From the NCBI GenBank assembly GCA_004335835.1, contig RWJK01000287.1, forward strand, positions 433 to 27,155: 26,723 nt of DNA. The letters run 5' to 3'. Position numbers and translations under genes: made by a program. Under the pieces are notes generated by a model. The model saw nothing but the letters and a program-made list of their open reading frames with translations. It had not been told where the DNA came from and made no database searches. This document shows, piece by piece, positions 9,774-20,471 of the stretch (its first letter is position 1; each line of letters opens with the position of its first letter). This stretch comes from Scenedesmus sp. ARA3 (taxonomy: Eukaryota > Chlorophyta > Chlorophyceae > Sphaeropleales > Scenedesmaceae).

Positions 9774-12700
9774 AGGCATCGGGCCGCTGGATGACGAGTT
9801 TGGCGCCAAGCCAGAGCCCAGCCTGATGGTGGGAGGCATATCTGCAGCAGCACTCATCAGCCAAGGCTTTGCAGGAAGCACCGCTGCCTACTGCAACGGC
9901 ATGCAGCAGCAGCAGCAGTATGAGGACGCAGCAATGCACGACGCAGCAGGCGAGCCCGACGGCGCAGCCACCAGCAAAGGCGGCAGCGGCAAAGGCGGGT
10001 CCGGTGGTAGCAATAGCAACCGCAGCAGGCGTGCTGGGGCTGCTGCGCGTGTGGCAGCGGCAGCGGCAGCGGCGGGCGCGGCTGCGGGCGGCAATGGCAT
10101 TCGGGGCATTCCTGGCAAGGTGTGCTGCGAGTGTGGCGCCACGCAGACGCCACAGTGGAGGGAGGGGCCGCAAGGTGAGGCTCAGTCCCTTGGGGTCACT
10201 TGGGGTGTGAGGGTTTTGGAGTTGACAGCTGCTCGCGCAGGCCTCCACGATTGACAGTACTGTGAGTATAGGGTGTTGAGAGGAGCAAGGGGCCACAAGG
10301 TGAGGCTGGGCAGGGCTCAGGGTGCAGGGGTTTCGGGTGTGTGCCTGAGCCCTCAAGGATGCAAAAGCAGTGAGGGTATGAAGTTTGGCTGGAGCTAGGG
10401 TGTTGGCTTTCTTTGTCACAAGCTGCACATGCTTGCCTTTAGTATCTGCTTCTGCTGTCGCGTGCCTGGCTCGTTTCTGCTACAAAACGTCTCTGAAACA
10501 ACCATGACACTAACTTGATGTTTGGTCCCACCTGCGCAGGCCCCAAGACGCTCTGCAACGCATGCGGCGTGCGCTACCAGCGCTCGCAGTCCAAGGCCAA
10601 GTCCAACAAGCGCCAGGCCTCCGAGCGCGCACGCAGCGAGCGAGGCAGCCCTAGCCACGCCCGAGCACCCAAGCAAGCCTGCCTTGCTAATCGCGCTGCC
10701 GCGCCGGCATGCGGAGACAGCAGCAAAGCTGCTGCTGATGCTGCAGCAGCAGCAGCAGCAGCGGGTCATGGGCATGGCACGCGCAGCGCGAGCAAGGGTG
10801 GCGGCAGGCACGCCGGTGCGCAGCAGCAACACGGCAGCAGGCCGCGCAGCGGAGTTTCTGGCATGTCTGGACATGCCGGCAGCAATGCCGTGATGCGCAG
10901 CATGGTGCAGCAGCAGCAGCAGCGGCATGGGCAGCAGCATATGGTGGCGCATGGCGGGGCGATGGGGCCTGCGGGGCACGGCATGTTTTCTGAGCTGCAC
11001 TTTTATGAGGATGAGGGCAGCCCCCCTGGCATGCACACACACATACTGGAGGAGGATGAGGAGGAGGATGAGCAGCAGCAGGTGCTGCTGGCTGACGTGA
11101 GTGCTGGCGCTGCTGCTGCTGCTGCTGCTGCTGCCCTTGTGGGATTGTGACAGCAGTTGGCTGGTGCCTTGGCAGTAGCTGCCTTTGCCTTCGGTTGGCT
11201 GGCTGTGCAGGCGGTTGCCTTGGGTCAGCTGTGCTCCTGTTGTTTGCCTCTTGTCAACCTTCACATAATCTCACCTAGGTTGAAGTGCCTGCCTCCTGTC
11301 ACTCTGGCTTGGCTGCAAGCTGACTTCTGCCTGCCTGTGCACTGCCTGCCTGCGTGCGCACCCATCTCTCTGCAACACAGACCCTCAACCGCAGCGCCAC
11401 GCACGAGGCAGCAGACGTGCTGCAGACGCTGTCTCTGCCTCAGCAGCAGCAGCAGCATCGGCTCCCGCAGCTGCACCGGCAGCAGCAGCAGCAGCAGCAG
11501 CAGCATGGCGTGCCCATGTCAGCAGGCTACTGCGGCCTCGGCATTGGCAGCCCCAGCAGCAGCATGCTGCTTGTGGATCAGTTGCAGCCTGATTCCATGC
11601 CGCTGCTGTCACTGAACGACTCGAGCCTTACCGGCGTGGGTCCTGACGGGGTTTTGATGGGTGGGCCTGACAGCTTAGACCCTAGCCTGAACCCCAGCAG
11701 CTTCCCAAACCCTGGACTGCAGCCACACAGCCTGTCGCCGCTGCCTAGGAGCCACAGAGTGTCCAGCTCAGCTGTCGGCAGCAGCCGCCTGGGAGCAACA
11801 GGCGGCAGTGGAGCATCAGCGGTATGTGCGTCGCCGGGACGGCTGATTGCGGCTATGGTACAGGGCTTAAAGCTGCCGACGCCGCTCAGTTTGAACGGGC
11901 CGGGCGGTCTGCCGAGTCACTCCATGGCGCCGGCAGCAGCAGCAGTGTGTGGCGCGCCAGGAGCAGCAGCAGCAGCGCCGATAGGGCTGGATCTCAGCTC
12001 AGTACCTCAGCAGCAGCAGCAGCCTGCGGCGTCGATGGTGTCGAGCAGCATGTTGAGTATGCACGCCCGTAGCCAGCAGCTGTCGCTTGGCATGCAGCAG
12101 AATCAGCAGCAGCAGCTGCAGCTGCATGGCTTGCCCGGCAAGGGCCTGATGCTGCCGCTGCCGCTGATCGGCAGCAACAGCAGCATCAATGCGCAGCCAC
12201 ACGCAGCAGCAACAGCAGCAGGTGGCATGGCAGGTAGTGACAGCACGCCAGCTTCTGCAGCAGTCAGCAGCTGCGAGGCCTCCGGCACACCTCACGGAGC
12301 AGCAGCAGCAGCAGGGGGTCCAGCACCAGGTGCCAGCAGCAGCATGGTGCCAAATGCAGCAGCTGCTGCTGCTGGCAATGGTGCCAATGGCAGCAGCTGT
12401 CCGCTGCTGTCTCAGCTGCGCTCGCTGGTGTTCCGGGCATCTGCCTTCACCCCTGATGTCCAGGGTTTGAGCGGGCTGTACCCTGGACCTTCGTCACCAC
12501 GTGCAATGCAGCACTTGGTGCAGCAGCTAGATCAGCTGCCAGGCGCAGCGCGTGCACAGCTACAGCAGGTATCTGCCACAGTTGAAGAGCAGCTCTCCAA
12601 GGCGAAGGCAGCTGATGCTGCAGTGCTTGCAGTCAGCCAAGTGCTAGCAGCCAAGAAGCAGGCAGCAGCAGAGGCGCGGCAAGAGGTAGAGGCCGCAGTA

Positions 12701-13414
12701 GTGCTGCTGCGCTCGCTGCTGGGCCAGGTAAGCCCTGCTGCTGCAGCAGCAGCAGCCGGCACCGGCTGCTGCAGCGGCAACCACAAGCACACTGCAGCTT
12801 GCAGCCCAGGGGCATGCACGACGGCTGGCGGCACCGGCTGCTGTGCTGCTGTGAGCTCTGCAGGTACTGCCTGCACTGCTGTTGCTGTTGCGGGCGACAG
12901 CGGCTGCTGTGCTATGGGCTCCAGCAGGCTGGGTGGGAACAGCCCTCGCGTGTTAGTGTCACAGGGGCTATCGCATCCTACTCAGGGGTTTGATCTGAGC
13001 ACGGGAGATGCCACGCGACTCAGCATGCGCAGCAGCCCATATGCTGGGCCGGCAGGGGTGGATGGGGCTCAGGGCTTTGCCGGGGATGCTTCTGATGCTG
13101 ATGATCTGATCAGGGATCCCGAGGAGCAGCAGCAGCAGCAGCAGCAGGCGGCTGCTGGCAAGGCTGCTGCAGCAGCAGTATGCGCTGGGCAGCAGCTGCC
13201 AGCACCAGCAGATGTGAAGCTTGAGTGTGACGGCCAGCAGCAGCAGCAGGTGGCAGCAGGGATGTTGCAGGTGAAGCAAGAGCAGGGGCGGCAGCAGCAG
13301 CAGCAGCAGCAGCAGCAGGTGAAGCAGGCAGTGCCAGAGTGTTTTGAGGCGGCAGGCGAGGCGTCGGCTGCTACTGCTCATACTGCTGCTGAGCCTGCCA
13401 CAGTTGCTGCTTGA
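7917..13414 (+). CDS. BAH domain - GATA zinc-finger chromatin/transcription protein
   Basis: Six exons join in phase: 7917-8162, 8664-8816, 9400-9514, 9776-10174, 10540-11096 and 11381-13414, encoding about 1,167 residues. After MGELQ and a Gln tract comes a BAH domain at about 40-171, with YALGDCVYLLPEE, VRWYERR, HEREVVASS and GEWHFCRGVLD. A GATA finger at 288-313 is split by an intron: C288/C291, TPQWREGPQG, then LCNACG with C310/C313. Its 18-residue loop is the plant-type CX2CX18CX2C. A basic RYQRSQSKAKSNKR tail follows. The rest is Gln/Ala-rich with an acidic EEDEEEDE patch, a helical Ala/Gln segment near 865-940, and two sumoylation-like sites (VKLE near 1102, VKQE near 1121). BAH modules bind nucleosomes and GATA fingers bind WGATAR DNA, so a nuclear regulator is expected. 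The start is the first in-frame ATG. Confidence 0.88.
8171..8234 (+). repeat. GCTTGCAGGACAG short tandem motif in BAH-GATA intron 1
   Basis: Three close copies of GCTTGCAG followed by GACAG, AAACAG or GACGG start near 8173, 8189 and 8205, and a fourth at 8222. The motif looks like a splice acceptor with its first exon bases. Two exact copies also occur at 16961 and 16987, beyond the gene. Confidence 0.6.
8910..9005 (+). repeat. second copy of BAH exon 2 (possible cassette or alternative exon)
   Basis: Bases 8920-9005 match the end of exon 2 (8731-8816) with five differences in 86, at an offset of 189, and keep the GTGAGAC donor. An acceptor AG at 8908-8909 would define a 96-base exon in phase 0 at both ends with no stop, adding LHAVVASSLRDTNLVG and 16 more residues. 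Compared with exon 2, Leu-Asp becomes Arg-Asp and the terminal Glu-Glu becomes Lys-Glu. It could be spliced in, swapped or silent. Confidence 0.8.
9023..9130 (+). repeat. third, degenerate copy of BAH exon 2
   Basis: The sequence keeps LDSRAT and SYEQ followed by a GTGAGG donor, matching LDSRAT and SYEE of exon 2. Between them a VHEWA unit appears and is repeated. An acceptor AG at 9021-9022 would give a 108-base exon, phase 0 at both ends and without a stop. The 5' half bears no resemblance to exon 2, so this is the oldest or most rearranged copy. Confidence 0.6.
10289..10307 (+). repeat. echo of the GATA exon 4 splice donor inside intron 4
   Basis: Nineteen bases match the exon 4 end and donor at 10164-10182 with one difference (GGGGCC, then CAAGGTGAGGCT). 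It repeats the coding end of the first half of the GATA finger plus the start of the intron. It is short and G-rich, so chance or slippage cannot be excluded. Confidence 0.45.
11480..11505 (+). repeat. CAG triplet tract coding for poly-Gln
   Basis: About eight consecutive CAG codons near the start of BAH-GATA exon 6. Similar in-frame tracts lie at about 7926-7958 (with one CAA), 13123-13147 and 13291-13318 in the same gene. They are likely length-variable between strains. Confidence 0.8.
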
Positions 13415-13914
13415 GCCACGCAACTGTACAGGCTATGCAAGCAGGGCGGAAGCAAGCGTGATGTGGTGCCACTGCGTGCGTCTGCTGCTGCTATTATTTG
13501 AACATCTCGTGGTGTGGATGCTGTCTTGTGTTGGGTGCTGTGTCGGTGCATGTGCAAGCGTGGCCAGTTAGGTTCTCAGGTGGATGGGAGGTGGTTCATG
13601 CCACAGCGGGTGTTGAGTTGTGATGTGCATTGTGATGCGGCACTGGCGGTGCTGGCTGCTCAGTGGCAGGTAGTAGTTTGGAGCAAGTAACGCTTCAAGC
13701 AGCCAGGCAGCCAGCACAACCGACCTTCTCTTCTCTTTTCCTCGTATTGATCTTCTCATGCTTGCATGTGGCCGCTGCCACACTGCCTGGCACGTGACGG
13801 CTGCATTGGTGGGGGGCTTGGTGTTTGTGCATTCGCCGTGTGTAGGCGTTAGGCGTAGCAACGGCTCTTTGGCAGTGAGATTACGCTAGATGTGTAAAGG
13901 TGTGCTGTTCCTGT
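13415..13914 (+). other. BAH-GATA 3' UTR, minimal extent
   Basis: G/T-rich, gene-free DNA follows the TGA at 13412-13414. The first TGTAA is at 13893-13897, which would place cleavage near 13910 and give a 3' UTR of about 0.5 kb. Further TGTAA motifs at 14244, 17320 and 17559 leave a much longer UTR possible. Confidence 0.45.
13893..13897 (+). terminator. candidate TGTAA poly(A) signal for the BAH-GATA gene
   Basis: This is the first TGTAA after the stop codon, within GATGTGTAAAGGTG, at a typical distance of about 480 bases. It is chosen by position only. Confidence 0.35.
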
Positions 13915-16900
13915 GCACGCTTGCTAGTCTTGTAGTCGGACCCGGATCCTGAAATACAAAAAAAGCGTCAGCACGGTGATGGTTGTGTGCTGTCAGCGCC
14001 GCCGTGCACGTAGGCTTGCGCAGATACCACAGCTGTCTGTGTCACACTGTTACATTACGGACTGCCAATGCGCACGGCTGCCTTGTATGATTTTTTCCTA
14101 CCATGAACCTTGTACGTACGCAGCCAGGTTGCTAGGCTGCTGTCCGCCTGCTGGTTTCCTGTTGTGCCAGTCGGCGTGTATTGTGCTGCGAGCTTGTTTT
14201 GGTTTGTTGGTCAGCCTGTCGTGCGGCTGCGTCTGTGAGGTTTTGTAACGGGTTAGGGTTGTGGAGATACACATGGGGGCATGTCCAGGGTCCGTGCCAC
14301 TTGTGGCAGCCTTGTTGCTGTGCGTTTGTGGCTACGCCATTGTTGTTGTGTTCCAGTGGTTGTCATATGTCAGTGCTGGTGGCTGTGCGGATGGCAGTGT
14401 CTCTCTTGGCCGTACGCGGCTGTGCGCTGGCAATATCTCTGCATGTTTTGTGGTGCCTTGGATTGGTGGCTGGACAGAACATGCAGGGGCAAACAAGGGC
14501 GTGTGCGTGCGCGGCCGAGCTGAAGGTATGGGTAGGGTGAGATGTATAACTTGTTATGGCAGGGCCGTGCGACACATGTTATGTTGTGTTATGGGTGCTG
14601 CTAGGGCTGCATGTAGTTTGCCAGTGTGCTGCACACTTGGTCCAACTTGTGACGTTGCATGTATCATGCTGTGAACCCAGTTGGAAACACCACTTTCAGC
14701 TGTGAACAACGTGCACAGCGTAGTGTGTGGTGGAACATGGTGCACCTGCCGCAGCTTGCTTCGAGGTATGTGCATCGTGTTGCTGCACATGCGGGTGTCA
14801 CTGAGCACCCTGAAACAGTGCAGGGGTGTATGCTGCAAGTGTGTGCATGCATCTTGCATCAATGTGGGGTGATTGGGGCGCTCGCGCATCTGGCCGAACA
14901 CTGTCTTGCAGGAGCGTGATGTGCGCCTGATGACTGTTCGTGCTGCATCATCATCTGTCATGGCAGCTGCATCATCCGCTGATGCGCAGACCACAGTTGC
15001 TGTCTCGTGTGCGGCAATGCGATGCAGTGCATTGCATTGTGTGTGCCGTGTGTGGAGGGCCAGCGGGCGTGAGTTTGAGTAGTAGTCGATCTGTTGTTGT
15101 CTACAGCGATGCTTGCCGCGCACGCTCAGTGATGGTTGCTGTGGATGCCTTGTGCTGCTGGCTCAGGTACAAGTTCGCATCCTGGTGTGTGCACGCTGTG
15201 TTTTAGGATAAGCGGCCCGCGGGCAGGATGGCGGCAGCGGCAGCTGTTGCGTGCGTGGCGGTGCTGTGACGCGTAGTAGTTTGTAGCCGGTAGCATAGCT
15301 TTGCTTGCTCATGCTTGGCGTAGCTGTTGCAGGCATTGGCAGTCAACTCTGCAGTTGTTGGTGTTGCTGTGCTAGGTCAGCCTCTGGCAGGGTGTGGTGT
15401 TGAATGTAGTGCAGTGCTGTATGTTGCTTGCACACTGCTATAGCTCGTACAGCTAGCCTGTCTTTCTGGGGCGATTCTGCCATACACCTACCCTTGCAAC
15501 TCTACTGCCTCGTGCATATATATGTGACCAGCAGCACTTGATTTGAACAGCATTTGACGGTCCTGTGGTGTGCCCGCCACCATTGTCTTTGTTCGTGTTT
15601 GGAGCCCCTAGCCGAAAAATCAACACTTGCTTGCAGTTGGCGCTTGGCTGCGTCAGAACCGCTACTGCTTGCTTGACTTCATGTGGCAACGTGTGCCTGT
15701 TTGATGCATGCAGATGTCGTTGCATGCGTCTACTTCAATGCGAGCGGCTGTAGTTATGTCAGCAGTGTGGGTGGATTGCGAGCGTGTAGGTGTGCGGCGG
15801 TCACATGTGCTTGGCGATGTCCGTGCTTGCATAACAATCCGCAGCTTGCTAGCAGAGCGGCTGCCACGCCTGCTTGTGTGCTGTCAGGCTTGGTGCTAGG
15901 CTTCCGTGCGCTTTGCAGGTATCTGTTGCGGCAGCTTGCAGGAGACGTGGGCACCTGTGTTTACCTTTCAAACCAGCAGCAGTGGCAGTGGCAGTGAGGG
16001 CACCATTTGGTTTGCTGTTCCATTCATGGTTGCGCCATATTGTTTGCTGGTCATGCTTCTGTTTGCGTACGTATTTGATTGAGCAGGACACAGCCGCAGC
16101 CGCGCACATACTCCGGAGAGAATGCCTGCCGCCCTGCTGTCCATATGTCTTTGCGCAGGGTGCGGCTCTTGCAGAATTCGAAGTGCAGTGCAGGCAGCGT
16201 CGATCCGCATGCTTGACTGACTTTGAACACGTATGGTGTGTGAGCGATTGTGTGTCAAGCGCAGTTGCGGACCATGAGACAGCAGCAGCGGGCCATGCTG
16301 ACGCAATGTGGCAGCAGCATGGTCTGTTATCTGCAGCGGCCCTCATTCGAACGGCCGTTTTGAGCGAACTGAGTTGTTAGAAGTTGCGCTGGGGCGTGAT
16401 TCCACATGGCACCGCCCGTGCACATCTCACCTGTTCTTCCGGCCTTGCGAAGGTGATTGTCTGCATGTTGCACAGCGTCCAGAACCACAATCCTGATGCA
16501 ATCTCGGCTTTGTTGGGGCAGCAGCTGCTGCACTAGTAACAAGATCTGTTGCAGTGTGCGGCATCCAAGGCAGCAGCAGGCATGCACTTGATGCAGGCAG
16601 GACTTGCTACTTGCATTGTTGCTGTTGCAGCTGCTGCTGCGTGCTCCCCGACTGCTAAGGACGTGGCAGGCACGCGGCCGTGCACGTTTGCTGCCGGGGC
16701 CACACTGCTGTTGTGTGTTGCTGCTGGGTTGCAGCGCCAGCAGCAGCCACATGTGCCGTAAGCAGGTGCCAAAATCAAATGCAGCGCATCACCCTGCATT
16801 GACAGCTGTTCCCGTAGCTCAGCGTTTGTGCCAGTCACTGCTGGCAGCACTTGGTATCTGTTTTGAGGTTGTTTGGGTGGGGTTGGGCGGTTGCGCAATA

Positions 16901-17620
16901 GTCGTTTCTGTTTTGCGGCAGCTGCTGACGGCTGGCTTGCAGGGCTGCTGTTGTCAGTCTGCTTGCAGGACAGTGGCTGTTGGTGTGCTTGCAGGACAGC
17001 AGTAGGTGGATTGTGTAGCAAGCTGATAGACAGCAGCAGCTGCCCAGTTCCTCGGCTGGGGAAGCAGCAGCAAGAAGGCCTCCTGTTGTTTGCGTTGCGC
17101 TGCTCTTTCGCGCAGTTTGTGGGTACAGGCCGGCGGCCCGTGGCGTTTTCTTGCCCCGGCTGTTTGGTCATGTTGTTGATGTGGTGGTGGTGGCATGTGC
17201 ATTTTGAGCGCCAGCTGCAGTCTTTGTTGCAAGGAAGGGTTTATCAGACTAGGGTCTTATTGGGGTTGCCGGGGCACAGCGCCCACAGCTTATTGTGCAT
17301 GAACTTGACAGGGGTTTCATGTAACTCGGTTGGGGTGATGTGCAGACTCAAACATGGCAAGTATTGTGATGCAACTGTGATGCAACTGTCTTGCGCCCCC
17401 TGTCTTTCTCAGGGTTTGCTGAGGCTCATCATCGCAAGTCCACAATCATCACTTCGAGTCCTTTGTAGTTATGGCTGCAACACCTTGCGTATTTGTACAA
17501 AAGAACGCAGCCGCGCTGTGGCCGGATGCATGGCGCTGCTGCAAGCTGTGAGGCAATGTGTAAAAGCTACCACCCCAGCCGCTGGCTGCAGCTGCAGTGA
17601 GCAGCGCTTAGCAACATGAA
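13915..17620. other. 3.7 kb without a recognisable gene, G/T-rich on the + strand
   Basis: No conserved domain or splice-consistent coding chain was found on either strand. The longest open frames, for example 16873-17619 (+), start at TTG or GTG and give Cys/Leu-rich low-complexity translations. The + strand is persistently G/T-rich to about 17620, as in the 3' UTRs of other genes here. It may be a very long or alternative 3' UTR of the BAH-GATA gene, a separate non-coding transcript, or plain spacer. Confidence 0.4.
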
Positions 17621-18414
17621 ATTACGATCATGATCAGGCTGCACACAGTTCTGCCCGTGCGCAAATCAAGGCTGGTGTGCCAGCCGCTCGGCAAGCTGCG
17701 GCAGCCTGTGGCTCAGCTAGTCTGGCTGCCAGCCACCATGCAGGCTTCAGCTGCGCTGCAACAGCAGCATGCTGGCACACCAACCAATTCATAACCTCCG
17801 ACAACTACATGGCACTTTGAGCTCATCTGATGCCATTCGACTCCCTCTCCACATGGATAGGGTTGCCATGGCAGCTGCACAAGGCGCAGTCACTGTAGCA
17901 TCAATTGGCCGATTCTGACAGGCCACCATCCCGATCAGACCATGCTGCAGCAGCGCAATTGCTAAGAGCAACTACGCAGTCTGCTCAATGCTGGTGTACA
18001 CCGATGCTGTGTTCAACACAGTCACAAGCACAGCTGCCCACCCTCCCATCCCACCGATAAGGCTGGGGCATACGCACACCAGCAAAAAGCAACAACAAAA
18101 AGAAACAGCGGGCATGCAGTGGCAGATCAAGGCCAGCTCGTGCAGCCAAGGTGCCCTCCTTGAAACATAGTGTTCAAAAACTCAACGTACTGAACCCAAT
18201 CATGGAAATGCGGATGCAACAGAGGCACAACGGTGTATGTAAACCAAGCCAGTCAAAACAAAGCACCCTGCACAGCAGCAGAAACACAACCCATGCAAAC
18301 GGTGTTTCTCTGTGCCGGCCATCCCGCGGGCACGAAGACGGAGCGATTGTCACTGCAGGGGCAACTCACCCCCAGCGCAGCACAACAGCAGCGCATTGAG
18401 ACCACCAACACATG
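17621..18414. other. C/A-rich spacer, probable 3' UTR of the minus-strand LRR gene
   Basis: After about 17640 the + strand becomes C/A-rich, strongest around 18000-18400, as expected for the antisense of a minus-strand 3' UTR. No gene is seen. The composition switch near 17.6 kb marks where the convergent BAH-GATA and LRR transcription units would meet. Confidence 0.4.
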
Positions 18415-20424
18415 CTACAACGTCACGTGGTCTTTGCTCACTTTACATGATGACGCCAGGTGGCTAGGCAGCAGCTGCTGCAGCATGCCAGACAGCTGCT
18501 GCACTGCCGAGAAGTCCAGCCTGACAGGCACATCCAGCCGCACATAGTCCAGCTCAGGCAAGCTGCCAACAGCCCGCAGCAGCGCAGCTGCACTCTCATC
18601 ATCCTGCGGGCCCAGCCAAGTCATGTCGCCAACACCGCCGCTGCCACCCCTGTTTTTTGCACCCCAAACAATAGGCCCAAGGCTAAGCTGCTGCAGATCT
18701 GTGAGCGACTGCAGGGCACCTGCAAGCTGCGGCGGTGTAGCGTGCACATACTCGGGCGCCGGGCCAAAGCTGCCACACTCCAACTGCAGCCGTGTGAGGC
18801 CTTGCAGCTTGCCCAACTGCAGCACTGCCTCAGCTGGCAAGCAGCACGACCTCAGAGTCAAGGAGAGCAGCGGTAGCAGCACCCATGCTTCCGCAGCCGC
18901 CGCTGTTGCCTGTTTGCTGAACTTGTCGTGCTCCAGCCCCACTTCACGCAAACTGCGGAGGCTGCTCAGCATTGCCAGCTCACGTGCAGCAGCTTCGGTT
19001 GGGTTGCGCAAGCGCAGCTGCAGCTGCTCTAAATGTGCCAGCGTCAACAGCGGCTGACAGCTGAATCCCGCCCCAAACGGACGCCACGCTAGGCAAGGAA
19101 GGTTTGGCGGCAGCCGGTCATCTAAATTGAAGGGCGCACCGTCAGTACCAGCAAGCCTGGTCAGCGCTGTCAGGTGCGCCAGCTGCAGCACATCGCCTCG
19201 CGTGCCACTTGGGGGCATTTTCAGCTCCAGCTCCTGCAAGTGCTGCGGCTGCAAGTGCCCCAATAGCTTCTGCTCCCCTGAAAGTCCAACCTGCAGATAC
19301 GTCAGCTGCTGCAGCTGCGACAGCACTGCAGGCGCATGACGTACCAGCTCTGCCCCTTCTCCTGCAAGGGAGAGGTGCTGCAGCGCTGGGTAGTTGCCCA
19401 GAGCTTCAGACCCTGGAGCAACAAAGGGTTGCTCAAAGCTCAGGCGCGTCAGAGCGTTGGCTGGCAGGTGCTGCAGCAGGAGATTACCTTGTTTCCAGAA
19501 ATTGCCCGCAAAATACTGCAGCTGCCATGGCGCAGCAGATGCCGCCGCTGTGCTGGGTTCTGCAGCTGCCGCCGCTGTGCTGGGTTCTGCAGCTGCCGCC
19601 TGCAGTACTGCCACAAGAGGCGAGTACCTGCCATTGCTCACTGGGTTGATGTCCTGCAGCTCAAGGCCCCTGACGATGCTGCCACGCTGACTCAACCAGT
19701 CTGCCAGCAGCACCACCTCGTGATCGTCTTCCCCTATATCAATCTTCAGGTGCACCTCCTGCAGCTGCCGCGGCAGGTGCTGCAGGCTGCAGGCACCCAA
19801 TGTGCAGCTGCGTCAGCTGCTGCAAGCCTGCAAGCGGGGCCAGCGCATCAGGGTCATGCTCGTTGCTGCACCCGATGCCAAGGTGCAGGCGCTGCAGGCC
19901 TGACAGAGCTGCAACTGCCTGCATGCTGCCAAGCTGATTAGCTGTGGATGCCAAGCTCTGGGAGCAAACGGCTGCACGCAACTGCGTCAGCTGCTGCACT
20001 GGAAGCTGCAGCAGGATGTCAGGGTCTGCACTGATGCCGCTAAGCCTGAGTGACTGCAGCTGCAGGCTCCCAGCTGCTGCGGCCTGCTGCAGCACAGCCT
20101 TCAGCTGGTCAATGGTGGCTGAGCAGCTGTAGCCATTTGGTCTGTATTTGCAACGGCGTATGCTGTAATGTGGTACGTCCACCTGGACATCCAGCGCCCA
20201 CAGCAGGCCTGCATGCTGCTGCAGCCATTGCAGGAAGCTGTCAGCCTGCCGGCGCTGCGAGCTGGGCACGACCTTGATGCGGAACGCTACTGCAAGCTGG
20301 CCCCTCACCAGCACTGTGATGGATGCCCAAAGCTGCTTTGACGTCTGCAGCAGCGCTGCAACCAGCTGCTGGCCTTGGCTGATGCTGGGTTGGCACAGCA
20401 GCACCTCCAACACTGAATGCTGCA

Positions 20425-20471
<47 letters not shown>

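Noticed and set aside
11097..11150. Termination of the GATA protein at 11150 by reading through the exon 5 donor
   Set aside because: A strong GTGAGT donor at 11097 and an acceptor at 11380 join in phase to the 678-codon exon 6, which is open and Gln-rich like exon 5. Retention would give an alternative short form only.
14261..14674. Hydrophobic open frame with an ATG at 14272
   Set aside because: G/T-rich DNA codes for Val/Cys/Leu/Gly by composition alone. There is no second supporting exon or motif, so a membrane protein call is not justified.
15849..16380. Overlapping open frames on both strands
   Set aside because: Both begin at non-ATG codons and have no recognisable domain.
16873..17619. 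Long open frame (248 codons) on the + strand
   Set aside because: It starts at TTG, has no ATG-led domain, and gives a Cys/Leu/Gly-rich low-complexity translation typical of G/T-rich DNA here. No splice-linked neighbours were found.
20428..20469. CRISPR-like or other direct-repeat array
   Set aside because: It is a pure triplet run without spacers, in a eukaryotic coding context.
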